Assembly (NCBI RefSeq): GCF_030271835.1 | Contig: NZ_CP127389.1 | Location: 620,001 to 684,000, forward strand | Source of the DNA: Proteus appendicitidis | GTDB lineage: Bacteria > Pseudomonadota > Gammaproteobacteria > Enterobacterales > Enterobacteriaceae | Reading direction: 5' to 3' | Length of the DNA stretch: 64,000 bases | Shown: piece after piece, positions 39,878-50,360 of the stretch | Position numbering within the stretch: position 1 is the first letter of the stretch | How the letters are laid out: each line of letters starts with the position of its first letter | The notes under the pieces: model-generated | What the model saw: only the letters and a program-made list of their open reading frames with translations | Told to the model about the DNA's origin: nothing | The model's database searches: none | Program-made: the position numbers and the translations under genes

Positions 39878-41170
39878 ATGAAATTATATAATTTGAAAGA
39901 TAATCAAGAGCAAGTCAATTTTGCTCAAGCAGTAAAACAAGGTTTGGGTAAACAACAAGGGCTATTTTTCCCACAAGACTTACCTTCGTTTTCTAAAGCT
40001 GAAATTGATGAATTATTAGCACTTGATTTTGCAACACGTAGTAGCCGTATCTTAACGGCCTTTATTGGTGATGAAATTCCTGCTGATGTATTAGCAAAAC
40101 GTATTAGCACCGCATTTGCATTTCCTGCACCAGTAACTCAAGTTGAAGACGATGTGAGTTGTTTAGAGCTTTTCCACGGCCCTACACTGGCATTTAAAGA
40201 CTTTGGTGGTCGCTTTATGGCGCAAATGTTGTCAGAAGTTGCTGGCAACCAGCCTGTTACTATTTTAACAGCAACATCCGGTGATACTGGTGCGGCTGTT
40301 GCTCATGCTTTTTACAAATTAGAAAATGTACAAGTTGTTATTCTTTATCCTGAAGGCAAAATTAGCCCGTTACAGGAAAAACTGTTCTGTACATTAGGTG
40401 AAAACATTCACACTGTTGCCATTAAAGATGATTTTGATGCTTGCCAATCATTAGTGAAACAAGCTTTTGATGATGAGTTCTTAAAGAAAACAATGTATTT
40501 GAACTCAGCGAACTCTATCAATATCAGCCGATTACTTGCTCAAATTTGTTATTATTTTGAAGCGGTGGCACAAATTCCTGCTGAAAAACATGATCAGTTA
40601 GTGATTTCAGTACCAAGTGGTAACTTTGGTGATCTAACCGCGGGCTTATTGGCAAAATCCATGGGATTACCTGTTAAGCGTTTTATTGCAGCCACCAATG
40701 CAAATGACACTGTTCCTCGCTATTTAGATAATGGTAAATGGGAGCCGCACCGTACGGTTGCAACACTTTCTAATGCAATGGATGTTAGCCAACCAAATAA
40801 CTGGCCACGTATTGAAGAGCTGTATCGTCGCAAAGGTTGGGATCTTTCTGATCTTGCTCATGGCTCAGTCAGTGATGAAACAACAGAAGAAACGGTGCGT
40901 GAACTTGCGAAGAAAGGCTATATTTCAGAGCCTCATGCTGCAATTGCATATCGTTTATTGCGCGATGAACTTCAAACAGGTGAATATGGTTTATTCTTAG
41001 GGACAGCTCATCCAGCGAAATTTAAAGAAAGTGTTGAACGTATTTTAGGTGGTGAACTGCCATTACCGAAAGAACTCGCAGAGCGTGCAGATAAAGAATT
41101 ACTTTCGCATTTCTTACCTGCAGATTTTGCTCAACTACGTGCATTTTTGCTTGAAAGAGCGCCTAAATAG
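39878..41170 (+). CDS. thrC: Threonine synthase ThrC
   Basis: A 430-residue PLP enzyme (E. coli 428). The PLP lysine lies in HGPTLAFKDFGGRFMAQ (about residue 107). ATSGDTGAAVAHAFY follows, with phosphate-binding PSGNFGDLTAG near 246. It converts O-phosphohomoserine to threonine. It begins three bases after the thrB stop and is the last thr operon gene; a hairpin follows at 41205-41236. Confidence 0.97.
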   Translation: MKLYNLKDNQEQVNFAQAVKQGLGKQQGLFFPQDLPSFSKAEIDELLALDFATRSSRILTAFIGDEIPADVLAKRISTAFAFPAPVTQVEDDVSCLELFHGPTLAFKDFGGRFMAQMLSEVAGNQPVTILTATSGDTGAAVAHAFYKLENVQVVILYPEGKISPLQEKLFCTLGENIHTVAIKDDFDACQSLVKQAFDDEFLKKTMYLNSANSINISRLLAQICYYFEAVAQIPAEKHDQLVISVPSGNFGDLTAGLLAKSMGLPVKRFIAATNANDTVPRYLDNGKWEPHRTVATLSNAMDVSQPNNWPRIEELYRRKGWDLSDLAHGSVSDETTEETVRELAKKGYISEPHAAIAYRLLRDELQTGEYGLFLGTAHPAKFKESVERILGGELPLPKELAERADKELLSHFLPADFAQLRAFLLERAPK

Positions 41171-41204
41171 CAATTACTTTAAATAATTAGATATTTAATT
41201 GAAT

Positions 41205-41237
41205 AGCTCAACAAAATGTTGGGCTATTTTTTTATCT
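41205..41237 (+). terminator. Rho-independent terminator after thrC
   Basis: AATAGCTCAAC and GTTGGGCTATT (one G-T pair) around AAAAT, followed by seven T. It isolates the thr operon from the toxin gene. Confidence 0.88.
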
Positions 41238-41330
41238 AAAAATAGGAAAATCAGTATTTAAAAAAGATAAAAATCAATTTATATATTTTATTTTAAATAA
41301 GTAAATTAATTATAATTAAGGACGTTAAGA

Positions 41331-44300
41331 ATGAATGGATTCAAAGAAATAACATTTAAAGATAATATTAACAGTATTGTATTGAAAATAGAAAATCATA
41401 TAAAAGAAAATAACTCAGAACTTTTTTTTAAGATAAATTCTGTAAGAAGAATATTAACTGAAAATTATATTGCTATTTTTATTTCTAAAAATGAATATGC
41501 TGCAAATGAATTCTTAGAAAAAATAGATAATAATTTTTTGCTCTATCATAAGAGTAATTTTACAAAAAGTATTGATTTTATTAGAAAAGAAATTAATTCA
41601 AGTATAGAAGGCTTGTTTTTTAATAGCGCTAAATTAGCAGGAAGAGAACCCAGTAAAATACAAAAAGAACGATTAAAATTATTAATGCAAAACAATTTGT
41701 CCGGTGATTACTATCTAGAATTTGAAGATAATAAGCTTTTTATACAAATAGATAATGAAAATAATAAATTTAAAATTATTAATTTTGATGGGCATGCCAG
41801 TTTTTTTTATAATAAGCAAGAGCTAATAAATAAAATTTATGGTTTTATAAGTGATAAATGCAATGAGAATTTATTATATTATCGTTTTTATAATAGAAAA
41901 GAATATGTTAGCTGCTTTAATAACACAGAAAATTGGAAGGTAAATAATAAAGATATTCTTAGAGAAATAATTAATGATATTAAGGCAAGAAAACAGCTAA
42001 AGATTAATGAACATACTTCTATTGAATTAAATGAAAGTTATTCCTATAAAAATATTTTTATTATTAGGGATAAAATAGAAAATACAGAAAAGGTACTGCA
42101 TATTTATGTTGATGATATAGAAGAGGCATTTACAGTTGCAAAATCTAAATATGATCAGATAACAGAGAGTGGTGAACATTTACTTTATAAAGTTGGCGAA
42201 GGCTGGTTTAGAACGAAAATGAAACGTAATGTAGTAACCACTTTTTCACAATATTTAGAACTACTAAAGCCACTAGAAAGAGTAATGAGCCGAGTTAATC
42301 TTATTTCTTCCACAGAAACAAATTATTATTTTAGCCATGTACATTCACTTGCTGGATTATGTTATGGCTTGAGCCTAAATTATTTATTAGAAGTGAGAAA
42401 TAGTGGTTTAGAAGCTGGGAATAAATATTTACTTTGGTTAAAAGAGAGTGCTTCTTATTTTCAAGATGAAATGGAAACCATAGACAATAAATTGGATTCA
42501 GTTTTATTTAATAGTATACAGGAATATCAAATATTAAATTTGATTAAAGAGGTGAAAAGTATTATTTTTGCTCAAAATTTTCAAATGGAAAGGTTATGTA
42601 AAAATAAAAAATATTTTATTTTAGATATATTAAAATCGACTGAATATAGTGAAATTTTAAATAAAAAAGGTTTGATGGAATCAAATATTAGTCATCTTGA
42701 TTTTAATAAAGAAGCCATTAGCTCTCATATAGATCGCATAGTACAAGGATATGATGATTATTATGCAATTGTTGTATTTAAAGATCACGCCATAGCCCTG
42801 TCATATAAAAAATATTCTGAAAATAATTATAAGTTTACATTATTTGATTCAAATAGTGAGTTACTCGAATTCTCTGATCATTCATCTATAAAAAAAGCAC
42901 TGAATAATAATATGGAGCTATATGGTTCTCATAATATAGATAGTAATGAATATATTATTTTTGATGAATATAAAAAAACCAATTCAATAAATTATAATAG
43001 TGTGTGGGATGAGAGTGATATTAATAAAAATAAAGGGATTGCTGAAACTATAAAAAAAATTGGATTTTCATTGTCGTTTAAAGAAAATGTTACAGGGCGA
43101 GTTATTCATTATAGTGAACAGCAAGATCTTATTTTAGAGCTTAAAAAAGATAATTTTCTAATTGAAGTTATTGTAAAAAACTCATATGTTGATGAAGGGA
43201 TTTATTTAGTTAAACATTATATTGATGATATTATTGAAAATAATCAGGCAAGTAAGATTATTTTAAATAAGAATGATGATAATAGTATTGATATTGAAGA
43301 AGTAGAATTTAATAACTTCCAAGAAATCAAAAAAGCAAATGGATATATTGAGTTTAAGGATATTTATTATAGGGATTTAATTGAAATAAATAGTTATTTA
43401 GTTAAAGGAAGTATATCAAAGGAATTAAAGGAAATAGTTTCTTTAATAGATGTATTAAAGTGTAATATATATTTTGATAAGTTAACGGCCAGCTTCTCTA
43501 TCATTAGTAAAATAAAATCATTTAATGAAAACAATAAAAATATATCACTTGTTGAAATTTTAAGTAAAGTAAAAATTAAATTAGAAGATAAGTTATTTTA
43601 TGATAGCTTAAATTATGGAAAGGAAAAACTAATTCAATTAGCTGAAAAAAACAGTTTGGTTGCTGCAAAACTTTATCAGTTAATGGTAAGTGAAATTAAT
43701 GATGGTGCTCATGGTGTAAGTAATTTTATTTATAATCAAATTATTGCAAGCCCTTATTTACCAGTAGATAAAAACAGGAATGTTGGCGTTGAAGGGTATG
43801 ATTATACTATTGAGTTTAAAAATAACTACCAATATTTAATTGAAATAATTGAACGTATTAATATTCCAGAGTTAAAAAATCTATTTTTGATAGAAGGTAA
43901 TAATAAGCTACATTTAAAAGAGAGTTATAATTATATTTCAAAGTATAGAGATAATGAATATGTGAATAAATTAATTTATTTAATTGAAAGTGAAATTAAT
44001 TTTAAAAAAGGCGATGATTTAAGTTCTTATCATGATTTATACTTTGATTATTTTAGGAATAATCAATTTTCAAATAGGATGATTGTACGTGAAATAAATC
44101 AATTGGAAAATTACTTTAATAAAAACTATCGTGAAGTGAATTATGCTTATCATCAAAATAATTTTTATATTAATGATGATAATCCCAATGTTATATTTGA
44201 ATATTCACTTAATCAAAATAAAAATAAAATGGATTGTAGTTATTTGTTATTTGATGATAATAAAGAAAATTTTAAATTTTTATTTTTTGATAATAAATTT

Positions 44301-45137
44301 TTTAATAATGGAAATATTGATACTATTATTATAGATAGTATAGATTCATTTTATCAAGATGATATTGTTATTTACTTTTATAATGGTGTTAAAAGTGATG
44401 GTTTAAAGAATTACTTAAATGATAAAAAAGAAATAAGTCATTTTCTTGATTATTGTTTAAAAAATAAGATAAGAGTTATTGCAACTGGAAATGAAGACGA
44501 TATTTTATTTTACCAAGATTTTATTAAACAAAAACATGATGTCGAAACATTACAAAATATTATTTTAGAGAATCAGTTTGTTAATGAAAAAACGATAGTT
44601 TTTGCTAAAAAAGAAAAATTATTGAGTTATCAATCAGGTGATTTTTTTATTGAGGGAATTGCTCAACGATTAAATATGCCAATTTATCAGATAAATGATA
44701 ACAAAGTATCTCTTGTAAGAGACAATGTTTTTATTAAAGCACCCATTGAACGACAATATATCGATAAACCGCTAATTGCAAGCTCGGCGATATCTAATAT
44801 CATTATGGCTGAAGCCGATTATGATGATGTCTTAGTTGTTTCAAATAAAGAAAAAATAACTGTAGAAAATAATCGAATTGTAAAAGAAATCTATCAATTC
44901 ATTTCATCTCTGTATCCTAATTACCGAGAAAGTGAAGAGTTTAAATTAGGTTATAATCAAGATATTAAGACGTTTTTTCATAATTACTCAGAACAAATAA
45001 CATTATCTGATATTTTTGAATATATTAAATTAAATCGCTATGATCTTAATATATCTCAACTTGGTTCTATTATTAATAAAGTAGATGCTATTAATGAGGA
45101 ATGTCATAGAAAAGACTTAAAGCACATCAGTAATTAA
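41331..45137 (+). CDS. Large toxin, N-terminal part with C58/YopT-like protease (gene split by TAA)
   Basis: 1268 residues, very rich in Asn, Ile, Lys and AAT/AAA codons, unlike the flanking thr genes. The start at 41331 has AAGGACG upstream. In the first half, AGLCYGLSLNYLLEV (Cys344), FKDHAIALSY (His486) and FTLFDSNSELLEF (Asp506) give the Cys-His-Asp order and local sequence of C58-type cysteine proteases (YopT, PaToxP-like domains of large toxins). Such domains modify or cleave host proteins. The remainder is not recognised. The frame ends at a TAA (45135-45137). The next base continues the same frame, open for 52 codons into the 1405-residue part, so this is the 5' part of one interrupted gene. 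No secretion or acylation genes are adjacent. Confidence 0.75.
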   Translation: MNGFKEITFKDNINSIVLKIENHIKENNSELFFKINSVRRILTENYIAIFISKNEYAANEFLEKIDNNFLLYHKSNFTKSIDFIRKEINSSIEGLFFNSAKLAGREPSKIQKERLKLLMQNNLSGDYYLEFEDNKLFIQIDNENNKFKIINFDGHASFFYNKQELINKIYGFISDKCNENLLYYRFYNRKEYVSCFNNTENWKVNNKDILREIINDIKARKQLKINEHTSIELNESYSYKNIFIIRDKIENTEKVLHIYVDDIEEAFTVAKSKYDQITESGEHLLYKVGEGWFRTKMKRNVVTTFSQYLELLKPLERVMSRVNLISSTETNYYFSHVHSLAGLCYGLSLNYLLEVRNSGLEAGNKYLLWLKESASYFQDEMETIDNKLDSVLFNSIQEYQILNLIKEVKSIIFAQNFQMERLCKNKKYFILDILKSTEYSEILNKKGLMESNISHLDFNKEAISSHIDRIVQGYDDYYAIVVFKDHAIALSYKKYSENNYKFTLFDSNSELLEFSDHSSIKKALNNNMELYGSHNIDSNEYIIFDEYKKTNSINYNSVWDESDINKNKGIAETIKKIGFSLSFKENVTGRVIHYSEQQDLILELKKDNFLIEVIVKNSYVDEGIYLVKHYIDDIIENNQASKIILNKNDDNSIDIEEVEFNNFQEIKKANGYIEFKDIYYRDLIEINSYLVKGSISKELKEIVSLIDVLKCNIYFDKLTASFSIISKIKSFNENNKNISLVEILSKVKIKLEDKLFYDSLNYGKEKLIQLAEKNSLVAAKLYQLMVSEINDGAHGVSNFIYNQIIASPYLPVDKNRNVGVEGYDYTIEFKNNYQYLIEIIERINIPELKNLFLIEGNNKLHLKESYNYISKYRDNEYVNKLIYLIESEINFKKGDDLSSYHDLYFDYFRNNQFSNRMIVREINQLENYFNKNYREVNYAYHQNNFYINDDNPNVIFEYSLNQNKNKMDCSYLLFDDNKENFKFLFFDNKFFNNGNIDTIIIDSIDSFYQDDIVIYFYNGVKSDGLKNYLNDKKEISHFLDYCLKNKIRVIATGNEDDILFYQDFIKQKHDVETLQNIILENQFVNEKTIVFAKKEKLLSYQSGDFFIEGIAQRLNMPIYQINDNKVSLVRDNVFIKAPIERQYIDKPLIASSAISNIIMAEADYDDVLVVSNKEKITVENNRIVKEIYQFISSLYPNYRESEEFKLGYNQDIKTFFHNYSEQITLSDIFEYIKLNRYDLNISQLGSIINKVDAINEECHRKDLKHISN
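45135..45137 (+). other. In-frame TAA interrupting the giant toxin gene
   Basis: Both toxin reading frames begin at coordinates divisible by three. Between this TAA and the ATG at 45294 the same frame is open for 52 sense codons (45138-45293). Their composition (IINNNISISTVCEKYLYE and so on) matches both neighbours. A single substitution would restore a gene of about 2,726 codons. This could be a nonsense mutation, a sequencing error, or less likely readthrough. Confidence 0.85.
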
Positions 45138-45293
45138 ATTATCAATAATAATATTTCAATAAGTACTGTATGTGAAAAATATTTATATGAGTTATCTTCT
45201 TTTTTTAAAACTTCAGACAAAATTAATATAGAAAATAAGTTAACACAAGTAATATATGATCCATTAGTTAATAAAAAATTCAATCAATATTTA

Positions 45294-48200
45294 ATGGAGG
45301 AAATAACATATCAAAAATGGCTATCATTTAGTTCATTATCAGAAGAAAACCTGACATTAACTGAAAGAACAAATCAAGCCATTGAGGTTATTCATGCGGT
45401 TTATGATAATCCATCATTGATAAAAAAATTAAGTCTGTTTTCAGAAAATTTGCTTGCTTCATTTTTTGATGAAAATAAAAGAGGTATTTTATATCGGGTA
45501 TTGCTAGACAATATCTCTATTTTTAAAAACTATAAAAAAATAATAAATTCATTTCAGAATATTATTACCATGATCCACCATAAAAAGATACCTGACTCCT
45601 TATCCCCCTTTAAGGCATTAGAGAAAGTAAATGAATTAAATCAATTAGATATTTTAAAAGTAAATAACCAACGATTACTTAATAAAGAAAATATAACAAT
45701 AAATAATCTTTCTATTGATCAACAACTATTAGTTAATATGGGCGCGAAAGTTAATGGAAAAAATATCGATTCTGTTGATCTTAATACAGTAAATAAATTG
45801 GAATCGAAACTTACCTTTGATCCCTATCACCTTAATGATTATTTTTTGTCAATATCCGGCAGTGAAAAGGATAAATACGTCATCTCTTTGTTTCGTCATT
45901 TATTAAATAATAAAGAAGAGAAAATTAAATATCTCCTTTCTAACGATGTAAATAGAATCGACTATCTTGCTGCATCTGAACGGTTAACTAAAATGATCAA
46001 GCTAGGGAATAAAGACTACAGTGATAAAGATTGGGATTTATTAAGGAATGCATCACTAACACTTCCTCGACATATGAAAATAATTAGTAAAATTGGTTAC
46101 GCTAATATTTCTTATGGTATGTGGCAGTCAATTAACTCTACGTTTATGCTTGCTGAACAATTAAATAATCCACTATTATCGCCTAAAGAGAGAAAAGAGA
46201 TCATTAATAGCCTAGCTATTATGTGGTCTGAAATGGCTTACAATGGCCTTTCTGAGTTGATTGAAATTACATTAGCTAAAGGATTACTAAAATATCGCCA
46301 TAACCCGCTTGAATATGTGAGTAAGTTAAGTACAAGGGTAGGAATTGGGCTTAATGTTCTTTCTATTGGATTTGATATTTATAATTCCTATGATAATTTT
46401 AGTCGAATTTCTAGTGAAAATAATGAAAAAAGGCAAATCGATTATATTGTTAATGGCTCCTTAGCTGTCGTATCTGGATTGGTTACGCTAGGGGTTTCTA
46501 TTGCAATGCTTGCTGGTTCAACGATTGCAGGTCCTATTGGTATTGTTGCGGGTGCTGTTATTACTTTAGCAACCTCAATTTATAATGCGGCAAGACTTAT
46601 CGAAGAAGCAAAAGCAAAAATCCATTTTACACCACTAGAAGAATTTAATAATGGATTTTATGCATTTTTAATGGGTGATCTTATTCCTGATAAAAAAAAT
46701 GAAATTATTTATTTAGAAACAGAAACACAATTAGAGGATATGATTGATAAAAATGCAGTCAATTATCTTGATGAGATAAAAAAACAAAATCATCAGAGCC
46801 GTTATTTTTATACAAATGAAAAACAGATTTATAAAGAATATTATTATTATAAAGTCATACCCCATTTAATGGGGAAAACATTAGATTCAATTTTAATTCC
46901 ATTAGGTGAATATGTTTCTCAACGAATATCTCAAAATATCAGTCAAGAAATGGCTGAAAAAATAGCAGCACTTTCTTATCATCTTCGCTCAGAAAAAACG
47001 GAATATAAATACTATCTTCCTAAAGAAGCCATTGCTACGAATGAAACACTTATTTTTGATATTGATTTTTATGTCGATGAGTTAAACCGTTATACAATGG
47101 ATATTATTTCCGATGATGATTCTCCTGTTTTTGATAATCTGGTCGATAGTGATTTTTTGAGGGATATAAAAACAAATAGAGAAAATATAATTAATGTATT
47201 AGGTGTGGAAAATTTATCGGAGAGTTTAATAAAAGCGAATCAGTATAAAAAATATTATGTATCAGATTGGAATGAGAATGAAAAACTCTATTTTAATACC
47301 TATCATGGTAATGATATTATTGCAGCACCTTTAATAACTCAAAATATCTTTGATATCTATAATGGCACTAAACGAATAAGTGGAGGAAAAAAGAATGATA
47401 TGTTCAATTTATTCTCCTCTGAATCGCCACTTTACGCGAGTCGTTTTTATGGCAGAGAGGGAAATGATACACTTCGTATTATAAAAACACCAAACAAATA
47501 CACAGGTTATGAAGTTAATTTATCTGATAACTATGTTAAATTCAGGCAGTCAGAAGAACAAACAAACAGTCAAAATTTTCATTCAAAACTGTTTCTTTAT
47601 CAAGAAAATGGACGTTTATATTCAAAGCAATTAGTTGATTCTATGCCTAATATTGTCTTGCAAGATCAAAAAGTAATTGCTTATTTAGACAGTATTGAAA
47701 ACGTAATAGGAAGTGAAACTGGTGATGATATTATTTATGGTAACCAAGAAAATAATTATTTAGATGGTGCTGGCGGTGCTGATTTATTATATGGATTAGG
47801 CGGAAATGACACACTGGTTTTACAAGAAGGTTATGCTGAAGGTGGTGAGGGAAATGATAGCTATGTTATTTTAAGATCTTCTTTAGAAAAAAATTATAAT
47901 ATTCAATTTGAAACGATTATTAATGAAGTAAGTCATGTTGAGTCTAGTATTGTGCGATTAAACTATCATTTTGATGAAATTGTCGCTATTTCCCGTCGAG
48001 GAAAAGATATTATTTTTGATGTAAAAGTAAATGATGGAAATAAAAATAATGCATTAGTTTATCACTCTATAACGTTAAAAAATGTTTATCATGAAAATGA
48101 TATATTAGCACATAGATATACGTTAACCACGCTAGATGGTTTTCTATTAACCGCAAATGAAAATAAAACGACTGAAGATAATGTGCTATATAAATTTAGT

Positions 48201-49511
48201 TATTTAGATAAATATAATCAAAATAAAGAAACTATTCAGAAGCTTTGTATCAATGATAATAACCATTCTTTGTCTATTTCATATTCTGATGATAATAAAA
48301 TAATAACGTTATTACCTCAGTTACAATACAGTGGTTTTTCTTTTGGTGAGCAATTAAAATTGGATATCCATGGTAATGAAATGAATAATCATTATTTAGG
48401 TATTACGCCTAATTCATTGATTAAATTAAGTTCTGGCTATGATAGTTATCAAATTAAAACTTATTTAGCAAAAAATAAGCGTGATGAAATTAAGGTTTCG
48501 CTTTCTAACAATATTAATGGAATACAATCAAACAGTATAAGTGATTTCTTTCTATCTGATATCAGTGGTTTTGATTTAGTATTTAATCATGGGGTTCTAT
48601 CACATCGTTATCATCCCGATGCCCATGTAAAACTGATTTTCGAACCATCTCATCTTGAGATGATTTATAATTCTGATATGACAATTCGTTTTATTGATAA
48701 AGACAATGTGGTTTTTACGCTTCCTACAAAAGACAGCCTTCAAGGCTTACTTATGCCAGTTTCAGATCTAAATATGATAATAAATCAAGAAGATAATGTG
48801 CTTATGATCCCTGAATCGCTTACCTTAGATAAAGAGACATTATCGACATATTCACTTGATTCACCTCGCTCTTTATTAAGATCTGTTTTAATGACTCAAC
48901 AGAAACCAGATAATCAATCAATTGACCACTTGCCTATTCTCGAATTAATGGAAGGTGATGATATCGTCGTTAATCATAATAAATGTAGCTCGGTGATTGA
49001 TGGCGGAAAGGGTGATGATCATATTGTGGTTAATCATGGACATCATATCTTAATTGCGGGTGATGGAAATGATAATCTAAATGCAGGAAGCGGAAATGAT
49101 CTGCTTATTTCACAATCTGGTCATGATTATCTGAATGGTGGCATTGGAAGTAATATTTATATTGTGCAAAAAAGGCAAGGTAATGTGACGGTATATGATG
49201 AAGGTGAAAATAGTCATCTTTTTATTACTGGGCTATCCGAACAAGATACTTTTACTTATTCTGAAATCGGTGATGATATACAGTATAAAAGCCAAGATAA
49301 TCAATTTACCTTAACCGTTAAAACAAAAGAAAATAATCATTCATCGGTTATTTTGATTGAAAAACAAAGCTCGCTTTCAATGCAGTCCCTCGCTTCTATT
49401 ATTCAAGAAATGGCGCAGTTTAATGAGCAACAATTGACAACAATGCAAGGTAGTGAATTTATCCCATCGCCAACATGGTCACCATTATCGCTAGTGACAA
49501 AACATTTATAA
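45294..49511 (+). CDS. Large toxin, C-terminal part with pore-forming segment and RTX repeats
   Basis: 1405 residues from the ATG at 45294, but the frame is open back to 45138 and no ribosome site precedes that ATG, so it is probably the 3' part of the gene starting at 41331. A helical region is followed at about residues 385-435 by a long hydrophobic hairpin (NGSLAVVSGLVTLGVSIAML, then GPIGIVAGAVITLATSIYNA). It resembles the TcdA/TcdB-type translocation region also found in Mcf/FitD insect toxins. RTX-like calcium-binding nonapeptides occur at about 696-730, 800-850 (GGADLLYGLGGNDTL) and 1233-1286 (GGKGDDHIVV, GDGNDNLNAGSGNDLL). Expected role: delivering the N-terminal protease into host cells. 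A terminator follows at 49525. Confidence 0.75.
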   Translation: MEEITYQKWLSFSSLSEENLTLTERTNQAIEVIHAVYDNPSLIKKLSLFSENLLASFFDENKRGILYRVLLDNISIFKNYKKIINSFQNIITMIHHKKIPDSLSPFKALEKVNELNQLDILKVNNQRLLNKENITINNLSIDQQLLVNMGAKVNGKNIDSVDLNTVNKLESKLTFDPYHLNDYFLSISGSEKDKYVISLFRHLLNNKEEKIKYLLSNDVNRIDYLAASERLTKMIKLGNKDYSDKDWDLLRNASLTLPRHMKIISKIGYANISYGMWQSINSTFMLAEQLNNPLLSPKERKEIINSLAIMWSEMAYNGLSELIEITLAKGLLKYRHNPLEYVSKLSTRVGIGLNVLSIGFDIYNSYDNFSRISSENNEKRQIDYIVNGSLAVVSGLVTLGVSIAMLAGSTIAGPIGIVAGAVITLATSIYNAARLIEEAKAKIHFTPLEEFNNGFYAFLMGDLIPDKKNEIIYLETETQLEDMIDKNAVNYLDEIKKQNHQSRYFYTNEKQIYKEYYYYKVIPHLMGKTLDSILIPLGEYVSQRISQNISQEMAEKIAALSYHLRSEKTEYKYYLPKEAIATNETLIFDIDFYVDELNRYTMDIISDDDSPVFDNLVDSDFLRDIKTNRENIINVLGVENLSESLIKANQYKKYYVSDWNENEKLYFNTYHGNDIIAAPLITQNIFDIYNGTKRISGGKKNDMFNLFSSESPLYASRFYGREGNDTLRIIKTPNKYTGYEVNLSDNYVKFRQSEEQTNSQNFHSKLFLYQENGRLYSKQLVDSMPNIVLQDQKVIAYLDSIENVIGSETGDDIIYGNQENNYLDGAGGADLLYGLGGNDTLVLQEGYAEGGEGNDSYVILRSSLEKNYNIQFETIINEVSHVESSIVRLNYHFDEIVAISRRGKDIIFDVKVNDGNKNNALVYHSITLKNVYHENDILAHRYTLTTLDGFLLTANENKTTEDNVLYKFSYLDKYNQNKETIQKLCINDNNHSLSISYSDDNKIITLLPQLQYSGFSFGEQLKLDIHGNEMNNHYLGITPNSLIKLSSGYDSYQIKTYLAKNKRDEIKVSLSNNINGIQSNSISDFFLSDISGFDLVFNHGVLSHRYHPDAHVKLIFEPSHLEMIYNSDMTIRFIDKDNVVFTLPTKDSLQGLLMPVSDLNMIINQEDNVLMIPESLTLDKETLSTYSLDSPRSLLRSVLMTQQKPDNQSIDHLPILELMEGDDIVVNHNKCSSVIDGGKGDDHIVVNHGHHILIAGDGNDNLNAGSGNDLLISQSGHDYLNGGIGSNIYIVQKRQGNVTVYDEGENSHLFITGLSEQDTFTYSEIGDDIQYKSQDNQFTLTVKTKENNHSSVILIEKQSSLSMQSLASIIQEMAQFNEQQLTTMQGSEFIPSPTWSPLSLVTKHL

Positions 49512-49524
49512 GGCTCAATATAAT

Positions 49525-49554
49525 AAAACAGCACTGATTTTAGTGCTGTTTTTA
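49525..49554. terminator. Bidirectional terminator between toxin gene and yaaA
   Basis: AAAACAGCACT, loop GATTTT, AGTGCTGTTTT: an 11-pair stem with A and T tracts. It serves both converging genes. Confidence 0.9.
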
Positions 49555-49577
49555 TTGGTAGCTAATAGTTAATAATT

Positions 49578-50360
49578 TTATTTCGCCAGTGATTCTGCAC
49601 GTTTAAATACGAGAGTGTTACCCTCTGATTCTGCTGAGTTAAACTGATAACCTTCAAGATCAAACTCTTTCAGTTGTGCTTTATTGGTCAGTTTTTCTTG
49701 AATAATAAAGCGACTCATTAATCCACGGGCTTTTTTAGCGTAAAAGCTGATAACTTTATATTTGCCATTTTTTTCATCAAGGAAAACAGGCTTAATAATA
49801 TCAGCATTGAGTTTTTTGGGGTTAACAGATTTAAAATATTCATCAGACGCTAAATTAATTAAAATATTATCACCTTGTTCTTCAAGTGCTTTGTTTAACG
49901 TTTCTGTAATGATATTTCCCCAAAATTGGTATAAATCGCTGCCTTTTTTATTTTTTAGCTTTATTCCCATTTCAAGACGATAAGGTTGCATTAAATCAAG
50001 AGGACGCAGTACGCCATATAAACCTGAAAGCATACGTAAATGTTGTTGTGCAAATTGAAAATCATCTTCAGAAAAAAGTTCTGCTTGCATGCCGGTATAA
50101 ACATCACCTTTAAATGCTAAAATAGCTTGGCGTGCATTTTCTGGTGTGAAATTAGGTTGCCATTCACCAAAGCGAGCAGCATTTAATCCTGCGAGTTTAT
50201 CACTTATTTTCATTAAGCTTGCGATATCACTCGATGATAATTTTCGACATTCTTCGATAAGTTGTTGGGAATATTTTAGCAATTCAGGTTGGGTGAAGTG
50301 CGTTGTTGCTAAAGGCGATTCGAAATCCAGTGTTTTAGCTGGTGAAATGGTGATTAGCAT
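49578..50360 (-). CDS. yaaA: Peroxide stress protein YaaA
   Basis: A 260-residue protein of the YaaA/DUF328 family. It starts [17 protein letters not shown] and carries [46 protein letters not shown] and the C-terminal [16 protein letters not shown]. coli YaaA lowers free intracellular iron during hydrogen peroxide stress and is an OxyR target. It lies between thrC and talB as in E. coli, although here the giant toxin gene separates it from thrC. Confidence 0.95.
   Translation of the reverse strand: MLITISPAKTLDFESPLATTHFTQPELLKYSQQLIEECRKLSSSDIASLMKISDKLAGLNAARFGEWQPNFTPENARQAILAFKGDVYTGMQAELFSEDDFQFAQQHLRMLSGLYGVLRPLDLMQPYRLEMGIKLKNKKGSDLYQFWGNIITETLNKALEEQGDNILINLASDEYFKSVNPKKLNADIIKPVFLDEKNGKYKVISFYAKKARGLMSRFIIQEKLTNKAQLKEFDLEGYQFNSAESEGNTLVFKRAESLAK

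Noticed and set aside
44143..44334. Second plus-frame reading inside the toxin gene, rich in Ile and Leu
   Set aside because: It is a frame-shifted shadow of AT-rich codons and is fully covered by the toxin frame with its coherent composition.
45135..45137. Selenocysteine or pyrrolysine recoding at the toxin stop
   Set aside because: The stop is TAA, not TGA or TAG, so neither known recoding applies.
45294..45320. Independent start of a second toxin gene at 45294
   Set aside because: No ribosome site precedes this ATG, and the same frame is open for 52 codons before it with matching composition. A coupled restart cannot be fully excluded.
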